Positions 1 to 10,650 of a stretch of 64,000 nucleotides of DNA are shown piece by piece. The translations under genes and the position numbers were made by a program. The stretch comes from Nemopilema nomurai (Eukaryota; Cnidaria; Scyphozoa; Rhizostomeae; Rhizostomatidae), in contig ML133506.1 of NCBI GenBank assembly GCA_003864495.1, positions 20,959 through 84,958 on the forward strand, written 5' to 3'. Numbering within the stretch: the first letter of the stretch is position 1; each line of letters starts with the position of its first letter. The notes beneath the pieces were generated by a model. It had not been told where the DNA came from, did not search any database, and worked only from the letters and a program-made list of their open reading frames with translations.

Positions 1-17
1 TTTTCATGAAGATTTGA
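1..17 (+). CDS. GNAT N-acetyltransferase, last codons only
   Basis: The first 17 bases are the final codons and TGA stop of a further GNAT copy. They are identical to the end of the gene at 10651-11307, where the same bases encode the C-terminal Phe-Met-Lys-Ile. The rest of the gene lies left of the window. Confidence 0.85.
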
Positions 18-593
18 GAACAGACCTGGGAAACGCCTTGTCTTCTAGTGCACAACTTGTCTTCTTTGTAAGCCGATTTATGTATAATTAGGCTTTACTT
101 ATTTGTGTCAAAGTTCACCTTGGGCCGTCGAACATGGCCTTAGATGCTGCAACCCAGAGTTTGAATCTTAATTGGACATTTCACATTTATTTTGAACATT
201 GGTTTTTTACAAGAAGTCTCGCTGATTACACCATGTATTATTACAATCATGTGTAAACGCTCTTTTTTCTGAAAATCTTCCGTATGCAAATGATGGGAAA
301 TGACCGAAAGCTGATAACTTAACTGTAACGGTTGGCTTTAGTGTGTGATATGTTTCGTAATATCTCAGTTGCGTGTTATAGTCACATGTGCTGTTGAGTC
401 TTGTTGTGTCAGTTAACGCCTTTTTAATGGCAATGTGTTTGTCTGTCAACATGTATTGTGACGTTCGCATTTTGTTCTCTTAATTACCTTCCGTTCATGT
501 TTTGTGTGTGCGTTGTTCACTTTAGCGTTAGTCTTCCTGTTGAATCAATATAGATAACATCGGAATAGAGTCTCTCTCGTGTTCTACTTATTC

Positions 594-620
594 GGGGCTT
601 AGGCCCATTGGCCTAGCCCC
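594..620. repeat. GC-rich hairpin, conserved in all array copies
   Basis: GGGGCTTAGGCC and GGCCTAGCCCC face each other across a 4-base loop, an 11-bp stem with one bulged base in AT-rich surroundings. It occurs unchanged at 11884-11910, 21799-21825 and 36102-36128. Function unknown. Confidence 0.7.
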
Positions 621-940
621 ATCGCGTCGAACTGTCTCTTCACCATCATAAGAAGAACCCGACCAACCATTCATTAAACGTTACATAACGAATCGAAAAA
701 CACTTTACGGATGTGAGAAGAGCGTATGATTGATTGGCTGTTAGATGACCAATCAGCTTTCATTTCATGCCTTTTTAAGAGTTCCTGTAAAATTGTTGAT
801 TTACGTACAACTTAATAAATTGCAACCCAATATGCTGTTTGGCAAGCATTTCAAAGGTATGTTAGTAGGCTTAATATAATTTTGCAGCATTTCTTAACCT
901 CGACAGTTTCAAGACTTTAGGTCCAACCTTTAAAAGGTTG

Positions 941-1000
941 GGTCTTTTGAAGGACAAGTTGGTCTTTTGAAGGACAACTTGGTCTTTTGAAAGACCATCT
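941..1000. repeat. Three tandem 20-bp units
   Basis: GGTCTTTTGAAGGACAAGTT is repeated three times with one or two changes (starts 941, 961, 981). It is preceded by a small palindrome of CCAACCTTT and AAAGGTTGG. All array copies contain it; the D2 copy lacks one G just upstream. Confidence 0.75.
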
Positions 1001-2872
1001 CCAATTTCATTTGAACCCACAACCGAGGTTTAGGCATAGAGAATCCCTCGCCTGCTGCAATCACGGATTTCAATATATATAGAGAGAGACTCTTTACCGT
1101 AACTTTTTTGCCATGCAAGGCATGCTAATTTCCCTGTAATTACGGTACCGACTTTTATTGCTTGCGCCCACGAAGCGATGTAAACTCAACGTCGTTACGA
1201 AGTCAACGATGCGCAGAATTATATATGAAATGTGTATAAAGATAGAATATAATTCCTATCTTCATGTAGATCCGTTTTTTGTAGAATAGCACTAACTGGA
1301 AATGTGAAGTTTCAATTTTTCTGCGTGGCCAATCTTATCTTCCCCCATGTCTTTACTTACAAATTGTCCCTGTTCTTAATGCTTCAAATCAATAAGAACT
1401 TTCATCTTATGAACGTTTTTGGTAAAAAACTGCTCTATTTTGGAACAGAATCGAAAATAATGAGCCCACGCAGAAAAATTGGATAAAAAATGTAATAACG
1501 ATTGGACGGTCCTTACACAACAAGATTTTCACCCAACAATATTTCACATTTGCCAACATATATTATCTTATCAAACGTATTTCCTTAATAAAACTCCATT
1601 AATTCTTATTAACCATATTTATAACGATGTTGTTGTCTGTTATCATCATCGTTATAATTATTATTGTCATCATTAGATTACAATGTATTATCAAATCGTT
1701 ATTTTATCTGATCAACGCCAAATGCATCTATTAAATACAGAACAGAAGACATCACAACTGTACGAGTCATGTTGCTTTGGGTGGTTTCGGGGTAAATTCC
1801 CTTGGCATGCTTGTCTTCCAGCTCATCGCTCTTTGATAACAGAAGTTTCTATGAAGAGAATTTTTATCAGAATGCAATCAAGTGGTTGGTAGAAATAGAT
1901 GAGCCACGTCTATTTTTTATTTTTTAGATTTATTTAAGCGCAACCAACCTCTAATTTCTGTTGACTTTTTCGAGATGCGGCACAGACTTTCCCAGAGGGT
2001 TAAGATATGAAATCTTTCCAGATTTTGGCCAAGCAACCTTTAGAGAAGCAAAAAATTTCTCATTACTTCTTTAAACAGCAAGGTGATTATTACCATGCCC
2101 AAAGTATCTAGAGGAGATTTATATGTCAAACTGGAAAAATTGGCAATGCTACATCAGAAAAACACAGAGAAAAACTTACAAAACGATTCCAGTGGTTTCC
2201 ACCATAATTGTCACAAGCAAGGACTAGGTCAAAAGCACCGATATCAACCTGTTTTGTAAGGTTTAAGATTCAATATCCATTGAATTGAATTGACACACTA
2301 TCTATACCCACTCCAGGTGCTAACAAATCCTGGCAAAGAAAAGAAAAAGACAATAAGAATTATGATTCCAAGGCCCGGAGAGCTCGGTTTGAATAGAGAG
2401 CATTTCTTTCTTGGGATGTAAATTGAGGCACGGAATCCAACTAGCATTAAACAGTCACTTGATATTTCCCTTGTGGGAAATGGGTCTCGTTACCCCTCCT
2501 CGGACGCTAAAGAGACTCCGTAACTAAGCAAATCTGAAAGAAAATGATTGACAGGTAGAGAAACGTGAGAGACTTAAAAACAAAAGAGCTGTGAGGAAGA
2601 TTTGAAACGTATAATCTGTTTTGTTTTGTTCATTAAAGTTCATTATTGTTGTCACGAACCCAACGAAAATTCGCGACGCATCTTTAAAAAAGGTATAAAA
2701 GGGATGGAAGAGTTCTGAATGCAATTGCCGATTATGCAAGACTTTCTTAGCACAGGTTGGGCTCTTGAATTAACCTTGTTTGTATCAAATTTCGAAACTC
2801 GCCTGTAAATAAGTAACCTGGGAACCAGACCTACTATGTACCCAGGGTAGTAAATAAGTAACATATGTAATA

Positions 2873-5001
2873 TATTCGTATTTGCCCTAGTGTCCGAGCT
2901 AAAAGCTCAGTTAACATGAAAGGTATGTTTACTAGGCTTGTGTTATCCACTACATACATAATAACTTCATATTAACTGTGAGACACAAGATTTAGAAGTC
3001 ATCCAATGTGAAAATGTAACATAGAACTTATTTTATATGATCATACGCAAAGGCCGAGAGAAAATAGATTCACATGAACAACTTCGTAACCCTGTGTCTC
3101 CATATATAGTTGGCCATTATCAAATTTGGTACCTAGCACCACTGTAATGTGCTCTTTACAATCAACTTATCTACTGACAATGATCTCATAACAGTCCAAA
3201 CATCCTTTTTTATGCAACCAAGTGAGCCAAAGCAAAGCACTTTCAGATCCACCTCCCAACCTAACTAAAACACTGCCAGCAGCTGCACAGCGGCTGATAC
3301 CGTTTCTCTTTGTGGTTCAGTGCTTGCTCAAAATACAGATCGTAGCAGACAGTCTCCTCTAAGATAATGCATTTACGTGACTGATTGTCAATGATAATGG
3401 TGTCAGGTTTACGGTGCGTAATACGCTGTAATTCATCACCATATTCCGTTATTATTGATTCTGCAAGTTCGATTGCATGAAACTGGAAACCACTTATACT
3501 TCCTGAGACCACCTCAAATATTTTGTCAGCAATTCGATTGTGACGTCGACTATAAAAATTGTGAAACTCTCTACATCCATTCATCAGATGTGCGACACTT
3601 TCGTGTGCTGATGGCAAAAGGGGCAAGAAGGGTCATTATCACGATTCCATACATGCTTTGTGAAGTTTGTTGGAAGTAGACTCAACCGTGCTTTTATTGC
3701 AAACTTCACCAGTAAATCACTTACTTTCCAGTTGTAAAAAATTGAATGGGAGGATTTCAACTGAACATCAGTCATGCAGAGAAAGGGGCCTTGAACTGAC
3801 AATTGCTTTGCTTTTTGCAAATCTCGATAAACTGTCTGTTTGAATAGCAACTTCTGAAGTGGAGCACCTTCATCAAAAAGTTCACCATTAATAATTACTC
3901 CAGCCTTTCCTTGCCTGAACTCAATGGAAACATCTAGCTTTCTAGAAGATCTGGCCAATCTGATTGACACCCAAATTTGGTACGACTATTCAGGTAGCCG
4001 TCTTCACTAATCTCAAACCCAAGAAAGTTCATATCATTATCTGTTGAAGCAACTTTCCGTTTTTCCATATCCAAATTTAGGGATTGACGTGCAATGTTCT
4101 TGAACTGTAATTGGGGATGATTCAACATCTTAATGAGAAATGCAACCCTTGTTGTCCTATACACATCTGACACACGCTTAACTCCAATCCCTCCGTGCTC
4201 GCGTTAAGAGATGATGAGCTGTGTTGTTGTTTCATACAAATCATACATATCTCGAACTGCCTTCACCAAGGACTTTTCCATGAGTTCCAACGTCTCCTCT
4301 GTAAACCTTGTATTGTAAAAATGGTGGAGAATCTTCGCGAGAGCCAAGTTATTTAAAGCACTAGCCTTTAGAGCAAGAGGCAATTTGCAGCTTGTTATTT
4401 CTCCAATAAATCTTTATAACTTTCTAGAACTTCATACACCTGCACAGCATCTTCGCCGGAAAGTAAGAGAGACTTTCCAAGATACTTATAGGACTTGTCA
4501 CGGGGATAAACTTCGATGGCATTTCCTTGAATTGACACAGTTGGCTTTTTATCTGCCTTGCCTTTGTACCAGTTATTCCCAGACCTCCTTGCATACATAA
4601 CTGCACATTTACTGGGTTTCACTTCTAAACCTGCTATCTTCATGGCAACTTGTCCGATATCAAACATCTCATTTATAATCGTTACGTCATAACTGACAAC
4701 AACAACATCATCCGCAAAAGCTTGCAATGGACATGGATTAATCCTACTTTCATCTTCGATGCCCTGCCTGATAACAGCCTCTCTACCATAGGCTTGCATA
4801 CTCTGTCAATCACCAATATGAATAAAAGTGCACTCAAAGGGTCACCTGTCTTTGTTCCTCTGATTATATTGAACTCTTTACTCAATTCAAACCCACAAAT
4901 CACAGAAAACGAAGAGTAACGGTATAGATCTTCGACCAAGCAACAATAAATCAAAGGAATGTCAAATTCCCGGAGAGTTTCAAAAAGGAAACTAGGCTCA
5001 A
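2873..5001 (-). mobile_element. RLE-type non-LTR retrotransposon, D1 copy, internally deleted
   Basis: Minus-strand LINE of the restriction-like-endonuclease class, inserted between the gene-free segment and the plus-strand LINE fragment. Its 3' end abuts 2872/2873. Relative to D3, about 610 bp at the 5' side of the RT are gone. The junction is the 7-base GCTCAAT at 4995-5001, which is present on both sides of the missing piece in D3. Confidence 0.8.
3261..5001 (-). pseudogene. RLE-LINE reverse transcriptase/endonuclease, broken (D1)
   Basis: The RT with an FADD catalytic motif (near 4710-4720), the CX2C-X8-HX4C knuckle and the RHN...KPD restriction-like endonuclease signature are all readable, but in several frames. 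Compared with D2 and D3 there are frame breaks near 3598 (one T lost), near 3945 (10-bp deletion shared with D2), near 4200, near 4405 and near 4788 (one base lost). No full protein can be made. This is the most decayed of the three copies. Confidence 0.8.
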
Positions 5002-5462
5002 TCAGGATGAAATGATTGCTAACCCAGGGAAATTTCATGCCCTTCTGGTTAGTAAGGATAAAAAAGTACCATTGGATATAGCATTTCTATTCAAGGGAAA
5101 ACTATAATTTCTGAAGCTTCAGTAAAGTTGCTTGGCGTGAATATAGATCATAAACTGAATTTTGACATTCACATATCCGAACTTTGTAAAAGGCAGTAAC
5201 CCAGCTAAATGTGCTCAAAAGACTTAAATCTTTCATTGGCCTTGATGAGAAAAAGGTATGAGTCCAAAGCTTTGTCTTCCCTAATTTTAACTACTGCCCT
5301 TTAGTGTGGTTCTTCTCCTCGGCTATATCTACGAAGAAGATCGAAAAATACAGGAACGAGCCCAACGATTCCTTTAAGATGACCATGATTCGTATTATAG
5401 AGATCCGCTTTGCAAATCACAAAAATGCACAATGCATGTAAATCGGCAAATGAACCTCTGTA
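5002..5462 (+). mobile_element. APE-type LINE fragment (3' RT part), D1
   Basis: Plus-strand remnant of a second LINE family. Translation gives the post-RT region of Jockey/CR1-like elements (LLGVNIDHKLNFD followed by HISELCK), with a frameshift where 'aaaggcagtaacc' has lost an A. It is cut at 5462 by the array breakpoint. The fuller version is in D4 at 38349-39520. Confidence 0.75.
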
Positions 5463-5467
5463 CTTAA

Positions 5468-8400
5468 CTAAAAATTGAACCTATTGCAACGTAGAAAAGT
5501 TGTTTGATTTTTAAATAAAACAAGCTTAGTCAGTTGATGCCTCTGACTTCCTTTTCCTTGCTGAATAACCTTCTCCCCATAAACTTTTGTGTACGTAAAT
5601 AGCCTTAAGGTGAAGTATTTGTCTGCCACACATTTTGTTAGCCACCTGTCATGGTCCTCTTCGAAAAGAACTTCATTGAATCCTTGTGCATGAGACTCAA
5701 AAAGAGCTTGACTTGGTCTTGTCTCACCCCAAAAGTAATTCACCACCTCTAGAATCATTTCCTTCTTTATGTGCTTTTTTCCACTTATCTGTTTGTAATT
5801 CTCTTTGCAAACTGTAGCTTTGAACACTTTTTCTGCACATGCAACTACTTTATATACAGACTGTGAAGGTATTGTCAAGCCACCGTTATTTACAAAAGAT
5901 GTAAATGCTGCTGCTCTGTGAACCGTATCATAACCAGGACAATATCCATGATCAGAAGTTGAAATTTCACCAATCAAACTTTCTTTGCAGTTGTGACAAT
6001 TAACCTTCTTTACCAACTTAGCAACAATGAATCCAGATATATAATAAAGAATATTTTCGGTATACAAAGAATGTTCCATAGTGTCTATTTGTTTCAACAG
6101 GTTTCTGGTTTCTTGGTCATGCTGAACTGTCAGGTTGGCAATAGTGGCAGATGTATGTGATGAATCACTTGTGAACACAGGAATGATGGTGTTTTGTTCA
6201 AAAACTTGGCAGTTGGCACTATTTGATGCTGTAATTTTATTTCTCAACAGCATATTTCTAAGAGCGTACTTAAACTGTATTACATTTGGATTATTATTCC
6301 ATCCACCTTTACTCCTAATGCATGAAAACAACAGTTCAATATGATCTTGAGAAAATTTGTAAGTTAGCAGGAACTTAAATGGATTTGCTAGGCATGTTAA
6401 AAGATGATTTGCTAGCAGAATTGTTGATTTAATTGTAATCACAAATCCAAGAATAAATGTTTTTCTGCGATGGTACCTCAGTAGCTGACCACTTGATGTT
6501 TTCAGGGAGAGAAGATACTCTGCAGTGCTTTTGAGCACAGTTGTCCATCTTTGCTGTGTTGCTAAACGTAGTGGCTGCTTGAAGCCATGTGCAACTGGGC
6601 TTCTAGAATTTAACATATCAAACAACCTGTCAATCAATCGGATAAACCTTACTGTTGGTGCACATGACTCAAACTGCTCCATTTTGAGAACCTTTTGAAG
6701 GAATTCAAATGCATCAGCCACTGAGCTGCTCAGTGTCTGGGCTGCCAAAGATACCTTCATCTTATTCTTGTGGTAATCCATATGAGTTGCTCCTAGCTTG
6801 TTTCCAAGTTTTAGTCCTTGGGTTTCCTGCAGTTGATGAAGATGTTTGAAAAACTTCCATTCTATCTTAGCACAATCAGAGTCTAAGAAGCAAGAAAGGT
6901 CTGCTAGGGAATTTCTAGCAAGTTTAAGCATATGGCATGGGTCTAAAATGGCACAAACATCATAATGCTCTGTTTGATGTTTGAATACTGTTTTGATACT
7001 GTCATATAAGCCATCAAAAGAATGTTATAAAAATCTTATTTTTTTAATTCAGTTAGCTCGTGCTTCGAATATTAAAGAAATTTCTTGTTGCCTATTCTTG
7101 TTGCCTATTCTTCAAAGTATTTCTAAAAACTGAAAGTTGCAAGCCATCAAAATTATTGTGGAGTAATGAATCGTCAGTCTTAATAAGAAGTTTTTTCTCC
7201 AACTCATCAATTATCTGCATCATATTCTTGATTCTAAAATTGCGTCTTCTGACCTTCTGCTGTAATGTTTTTATTTTCCTTTTCAACTTTGCATTTTTAG
7301 AAGCAAGCTTCTCAGTCTCTCTTCTTTCATCATTGGAAATTGTCTCATTGTCATTGCTGTACTGACTGTTTTTTGAGAGGGGTTTAGCATAACTGTGGAT
7401 CCTCAATATTTTAGTTGGAGAAGGTGATTCGTCTGGTAATTTTCTTTTCACTCCAGGACGTGTAAACAGAGTCTCCTTTGGTTTTAAATGAGATGGTATA
7501 CCATCAAAAACACTAGGTACAGCATTTGGCTTAAGTTGGCATCGTGAACTTTGTCCAGGGGGCATAATATAATCTTCCATTTTGAAATGCTCACTACAAA
7601 GAAAGCTGTAGGGTGTTGCAGTCCATCTTTTTCCTTTCTTGTCAGCACGTCTGATTGATTTTTCCCATTTTTCCAATTTCTCTTTGTCATTCAAAGGGAA
7701 CCTGAAAAGTTGTGATCTTGTATTTTCCAAAGGGTTTTGCTCTTTAGGGAGGGGTAGGGATTTGAAGCATTTTCTTTCAAATGTGGAATTATCAAAATTT
7801 AAGAATATTTGGTTTCTTAGTTAATGGTTCAGAACTAGGGTTGCTGAAATTTAAAATGGTTGCATGGTAAGAGCATATATTTGTGGAGTCAGTTTGTAAT
7901 CTGATGCAGGGTTACTTTTAATGATGTATTAATAAAATAATTCAGATAAGCCATAGCAATACCATTCAGCCCAAAATAGCATTCTTGACCCAAGAGAAAT
8001 AAGCCTTGCTCAGACGTGGTTCATACAATTTTAGCCAGCCTGGCTCAAGCAGATTATTGGCAGGGATGAATTCAAAACTCGTATCAAAATATCCTGAAAA
8101 GCACTGTTATAGAAACGAGTTGTGATGGGTTTCTACCGACTGCGTTGCTCAACCTCTATGGACGATCCGTGCCAAAGTTGTCTTATTTAACGTGCAGGGA
8201 ACACGGAGCCAGGCCGAGAGAGAGAAATGACGACGCGTTGTCTGTTGTTTTCTGTAGCTCTGTTTCTGACTGACTCTGATTTACTTTACAATTATATTTA
8301 TACTGATGGATCTAAGAATAAATTTGCTGACGAGGGATGAGAGAGGATGATGAAATGGTGATGTAATGCGGATGGAAAAATCTAGGCTGGGGAGCGAGAA

Positions 8401-8787
8401 ACGATGTGTCAGCATGACATGGTGTGACAATGGAAAGTAGACAAAGGAGTCACTACACTGTCATGCCAAAAACTTGGAGAGGCTATGTCATTTGGAGATG
8501 TCACCCCCACCACCCACCTCTCTCTCCCGTCCCGTCAGAGCCTCTGTAAGTAAGGACTGAAGAGAACTGAAATATTCAAATATTTCAAAAAATGCTTTAT
8601 AGTTCTGTTGCAAATTTACGTGGTTCCCCGCACTGTGTCTAGGCCAAGGGTTTTGGGTAGGAAGCGACACTGACCTGTGAAATGCGATTGTTTTCCTCGA
8701 CAATGCAGACTCATCATTGTATGTCTCACTCATGTCGTTCGGTAGCTGTTTGTTCGTACAACCAAATGCTACACAGCTGATAGGCAT
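5468..8787 (-). pseudogene. P-element/THAP9-like transposase, core-deleted (D2)
   Basis: Two-exon gene on the minus strand. Exon 1 (8675-8787) encodes MPISCVAFGCTNKQ... and ends CACAG|GTCAGT. Exon 2 starts at 7701 after CTTTTCAG, and the splice restores the THAP 'FHRFPLN' box. Zinc ligands are C5, C10, C73 and H76, with the AVPSVF box near 98-103, then a basic linker and a coiled coil. A 552-bp core deletion with 63 bp of filler (7019-7081) removes both catalytic Asp residues, and a 15-bp duplication creates a stop after 'RQQE' (7092). The predicted product is a 240-residue THAP plus coiled-coil protein. The downstream C-terminal part (5468-6931; catalytic-Glu region and C-terminal domain) is still open but lies beyond the stop. 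An alternative exon 1 lies at 10044-10156. Confidence 0.85.
7702..8674 (-). other. Intron 1 of the D2 transposase gene
   Basis: 973-bp intron predicted from a GTCAGT donor and a polypyrimidine-CAG acceptor. D3 has the same 973 bp (18988-19960). D4 has 749 bp (33513-34261) because of a 224-bp deletion. It holds no other gene. If the duplicated exon 1 is used, the D2 intron becomes 2342 bp. Confidence 0.7.
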
Positions 8788-9410
8788 TTTCGTTTCATAA
8801 TTCACTTCGAGTTTTAGCTGTGATAAGAGGAACACGCGCCCGCAATATGAACTCTTCTAATAATCGCAAATATTTTCTAATATTCTTTCTAATAAATAAT
8901 AATTCTTTATATTTAGATTCTTCAGTTATTTTTCTTAGGGGTATGCTTTGCAACTCAACAGTGTTTTGTAGTGTGTTTATTAACTTTCTAGGTGATATTT
9001 CAAGTGACACACTATTTCCCGCCAAATTTTTGTACGTACAACGCGACCTCCCATGTCAGCCATCTTTGGACACACACGGAAACAATAGAGTTATCGTTCC
9101 AGGTGGTTCAATGATCAAGCGTGACATTACTGGAGGCAATGGAACCCAGTGGCTGTCTGGCTTTTCCACTTCGTGTCTCACGTAACAATTGCTTACCAGA
9201 GTCAATTCCCATCAGGCCGACTTGAGAACGTAGCTTCGATAAAACGACATCTGTCATAGTCGGGAAAGAATAAGTTGTGATATGTTAACCCATCGACTCG
9301 CCAACCAAGGTGACTATGACCAAATCAAGCAATTTCTAAGCGTGCATTTTATTCCATACGAGCCAATATACAAAGCATTGGACGTCAGTCCTTCGACGCC
9401 AGGTATAAAA
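8042..9410. repeat. Internal tandem duplication in D2, first copy
   Basis: 1369-bp segment repeated head to tail at 9411-10779. It covers part of intron 1, transposase exon 1, the divergent promoter and the first 43 codons of GNAT. The junction is '...ggtataaaa|ggctcaagcag'. Only D2 has it. Confidence 0.93.
9015..9026. promoter_or_regulatory. E2F-like site in divergent THAP/GNAT promoter (D2, first)
   Basis: TTTCCCGCCAAA is a perfect match to the classical E2F/DP consensus. It lies in the 495-bp gap between transposase exon 1 (minus, ATG at 8787) and the GNAT ATG (plus, 9282). Read from the minus strand, the sequence just downstream is open for 76 codons without an ATG and stops 8 bases before the exon 1 ATG. 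Function inferred from motif and position only. Confidence 0.5.
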
Positions 9411-9494
9411 GGCTCAAGCAGATTATTGGCAGGGATGAATTCAAAACTCGTATCAAAATATCCTGAAAAGCACTGTTATAGAAACGAGTTGTGA
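9282..9494 (+). pseudogene. GNAT N-acetyltransferase, truncated (D2, first)
   Basis: Starts like the intact gene with MLTHRLANQGDYDQIKQF and follows it for 43 residues to PSTPGIK. There the duplication junction (9410/9411) replaces the rest with 27 unrelated residues read from intron 1 sequence. It lacks the acetyl-CoA binding motif, so no enzyme can result. Confidence 0.9.
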
Positions 9495-10043
9495 TGGGTT
9501 TCTACCGACTGCGTTGCTCAACCTCTATGGACGATCCGTGCCAAAGTTGTCTTATTTAACGTGCAGGGAACACGGAGCCAGGCCGAGAGAGAGAAATGAC
9601 GACGCGTTGTCTGTTGTTTTCTGTAGCTCTGTTTCTGACTGACTCTGATTTACTTTACAATTATATTTATACTGATGGATCTAAGAATAAATTTGCTGAC
9701 GAGGGATGAGAGAGGATGATGAAATGGTGATGTAATGCGGATGGAAAAATCTAGGCTGGGGAGCGAGAAACGATGTGTCAGCATGACATGGTGTGACAAT
9801 GGAAAGTAGACAAAGGAGTCACTACACTGTCATGCCAAAAACTTGGAGAGGCTATGTCATTTGGAGATGTCACCCCCACCACCCACCTCTCTCTCCCGTC
9901 CCGTCAGAGCCTCTGTAAGTAAGGACTGAAGAGAACTGAAATATTCAAATATTTCAAAAAATGCTTTATAGTTCTGTTGCAAATTTACGTGGTTCCCCGC
10001 ACTGTGTCTAGGCCAAGGGTTTTGGGTAGGAAGCGACACTGAC

Positions 10044-10156
10044 CTGTGAAATGCGATTGTTTTCCTCGACAATGCAGACTCATCATTGTATGTCTCACTC
10101 ATGTCGTTCGGTAGCTGTTTGTTCGTACAACCAAATGCTACACAGCTGATAGGCAT
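10044..10156 (-). other. Duplicated THAP exon 1 (D2)
   Basis: Exact second copy of transposase exon 1, with the same ATG and GTCAGT donor, carried by the internal duplication. Splicing from here would skip the first exon 1 and the truncated GNAT start. It gives D2 two alternative promoters and first exons for the transposase remnant. Confidence 0.75.
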
Positions 10157-10383
10157 TTTCGTTTCATAATTCACTTCGAGTTTTAGCTGTGATAAGAGGA
10201 ACACGCGCCCGCAATATGAACTCTTCTAATAATCGCAAATATTTTCTAATATTCTTTCTAATAAATAATAATTCTTTATATTTAGATTCTTCAGTTATTT
10301 TTCTTAGGGGTATGCTTTGCAACTCAACAGTGTTTTGTAGTGTGTTTATTAACTTTCTAGGTGATATTTCAAGTGACACACTA

Positions 10384-10395
10384 TTTCCCGCCAAA
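10384..10395. promoter_or_regulatory. E2F-like site in divergent promoter (D2, second)
   Basis: Second copy of TTTCCCGCCAAA, 256 bp upstream of the ATG of the intact GNAT gene at 10651. Confidence 0.5.
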
Positions 10396-10650
10396 TTTTT
10401 GTACGTACAACGCGACCTCCCATGTCAGCCATCTTTGGACACACACGGAAACAATAGAGTTATCGTTCCAGGTGGTTCAATGATCAAGCGTGACATTACT
10501 GGAGGCAATGGAACCCAGTGGCTGTCTGGCTTTTCCACTTCGTGTCTCACGTAACAATTGCTTACCAGAGTCAATTCCCATCAGGCCGACTTGAGAACGT
10601 AGCTTCGATAAAACGACATCTGTCATAGTCGGGAAAGAATAAGTTGTGAT

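Larger units (their letters stand above)
18..2872. other. Gene-free segment of array unit (D1)
   Basis: No convincing coding sequence. Small open frames here recur in every copy only because the DNA is duplicated, and they lack start context or protein-like composition. The segment holds the hairpin at 594-620, the 20-bp triple repeat at 941-1000, an ATC/ATT-rich patch near 1640, and near its end two copies of TAAATAAGTAAC flanking a short inverted repeat built on CCTGGG/CCCAGG (about 2804-2863). Further copies lie at 11308-14163, 21174-24074 and 35526-38260. Confidence 0.7.
1..5462. repeat. Segmental tandem array copy D1 (left-truncated by window)
   Basis: This is the right part of the first visible unit. 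It starts inside the last codons of a GNAT gene and runs through the gene-free segment, the RLE-type LINE and the LINE fragment to the unit breakpoint at 5462/5463. It is nearly identical to 11291-16754. The array must continue to the left of the window because the GNAT gene and its transposase are cut off. Confidence 0.9.

Noticed and set aside
930..1118. 62-66 codon minus-strand frame present in each unit
   Set aside because: It lies over the 20-bp triple repeat, and its end changes with single-base differences between copies.
8795..9025. 76-codon minus-strand frame just upstream of THAP exon 1
   Set aside because: Protein-like, but it has no ATG and stops 8 bp before the exon 1 ATG. Treated as leader sequence, not a gene.
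8820..9185. 121-codon plus-strand frame repeated in all units
   Set aside because: It covers the divergent promoter and the antisense of the leader of THAP exon 1. Conservation is explained by recent duplication. The frame is Phe/Ile/Asn-rich as expected for AT-rich non-coding DNA.
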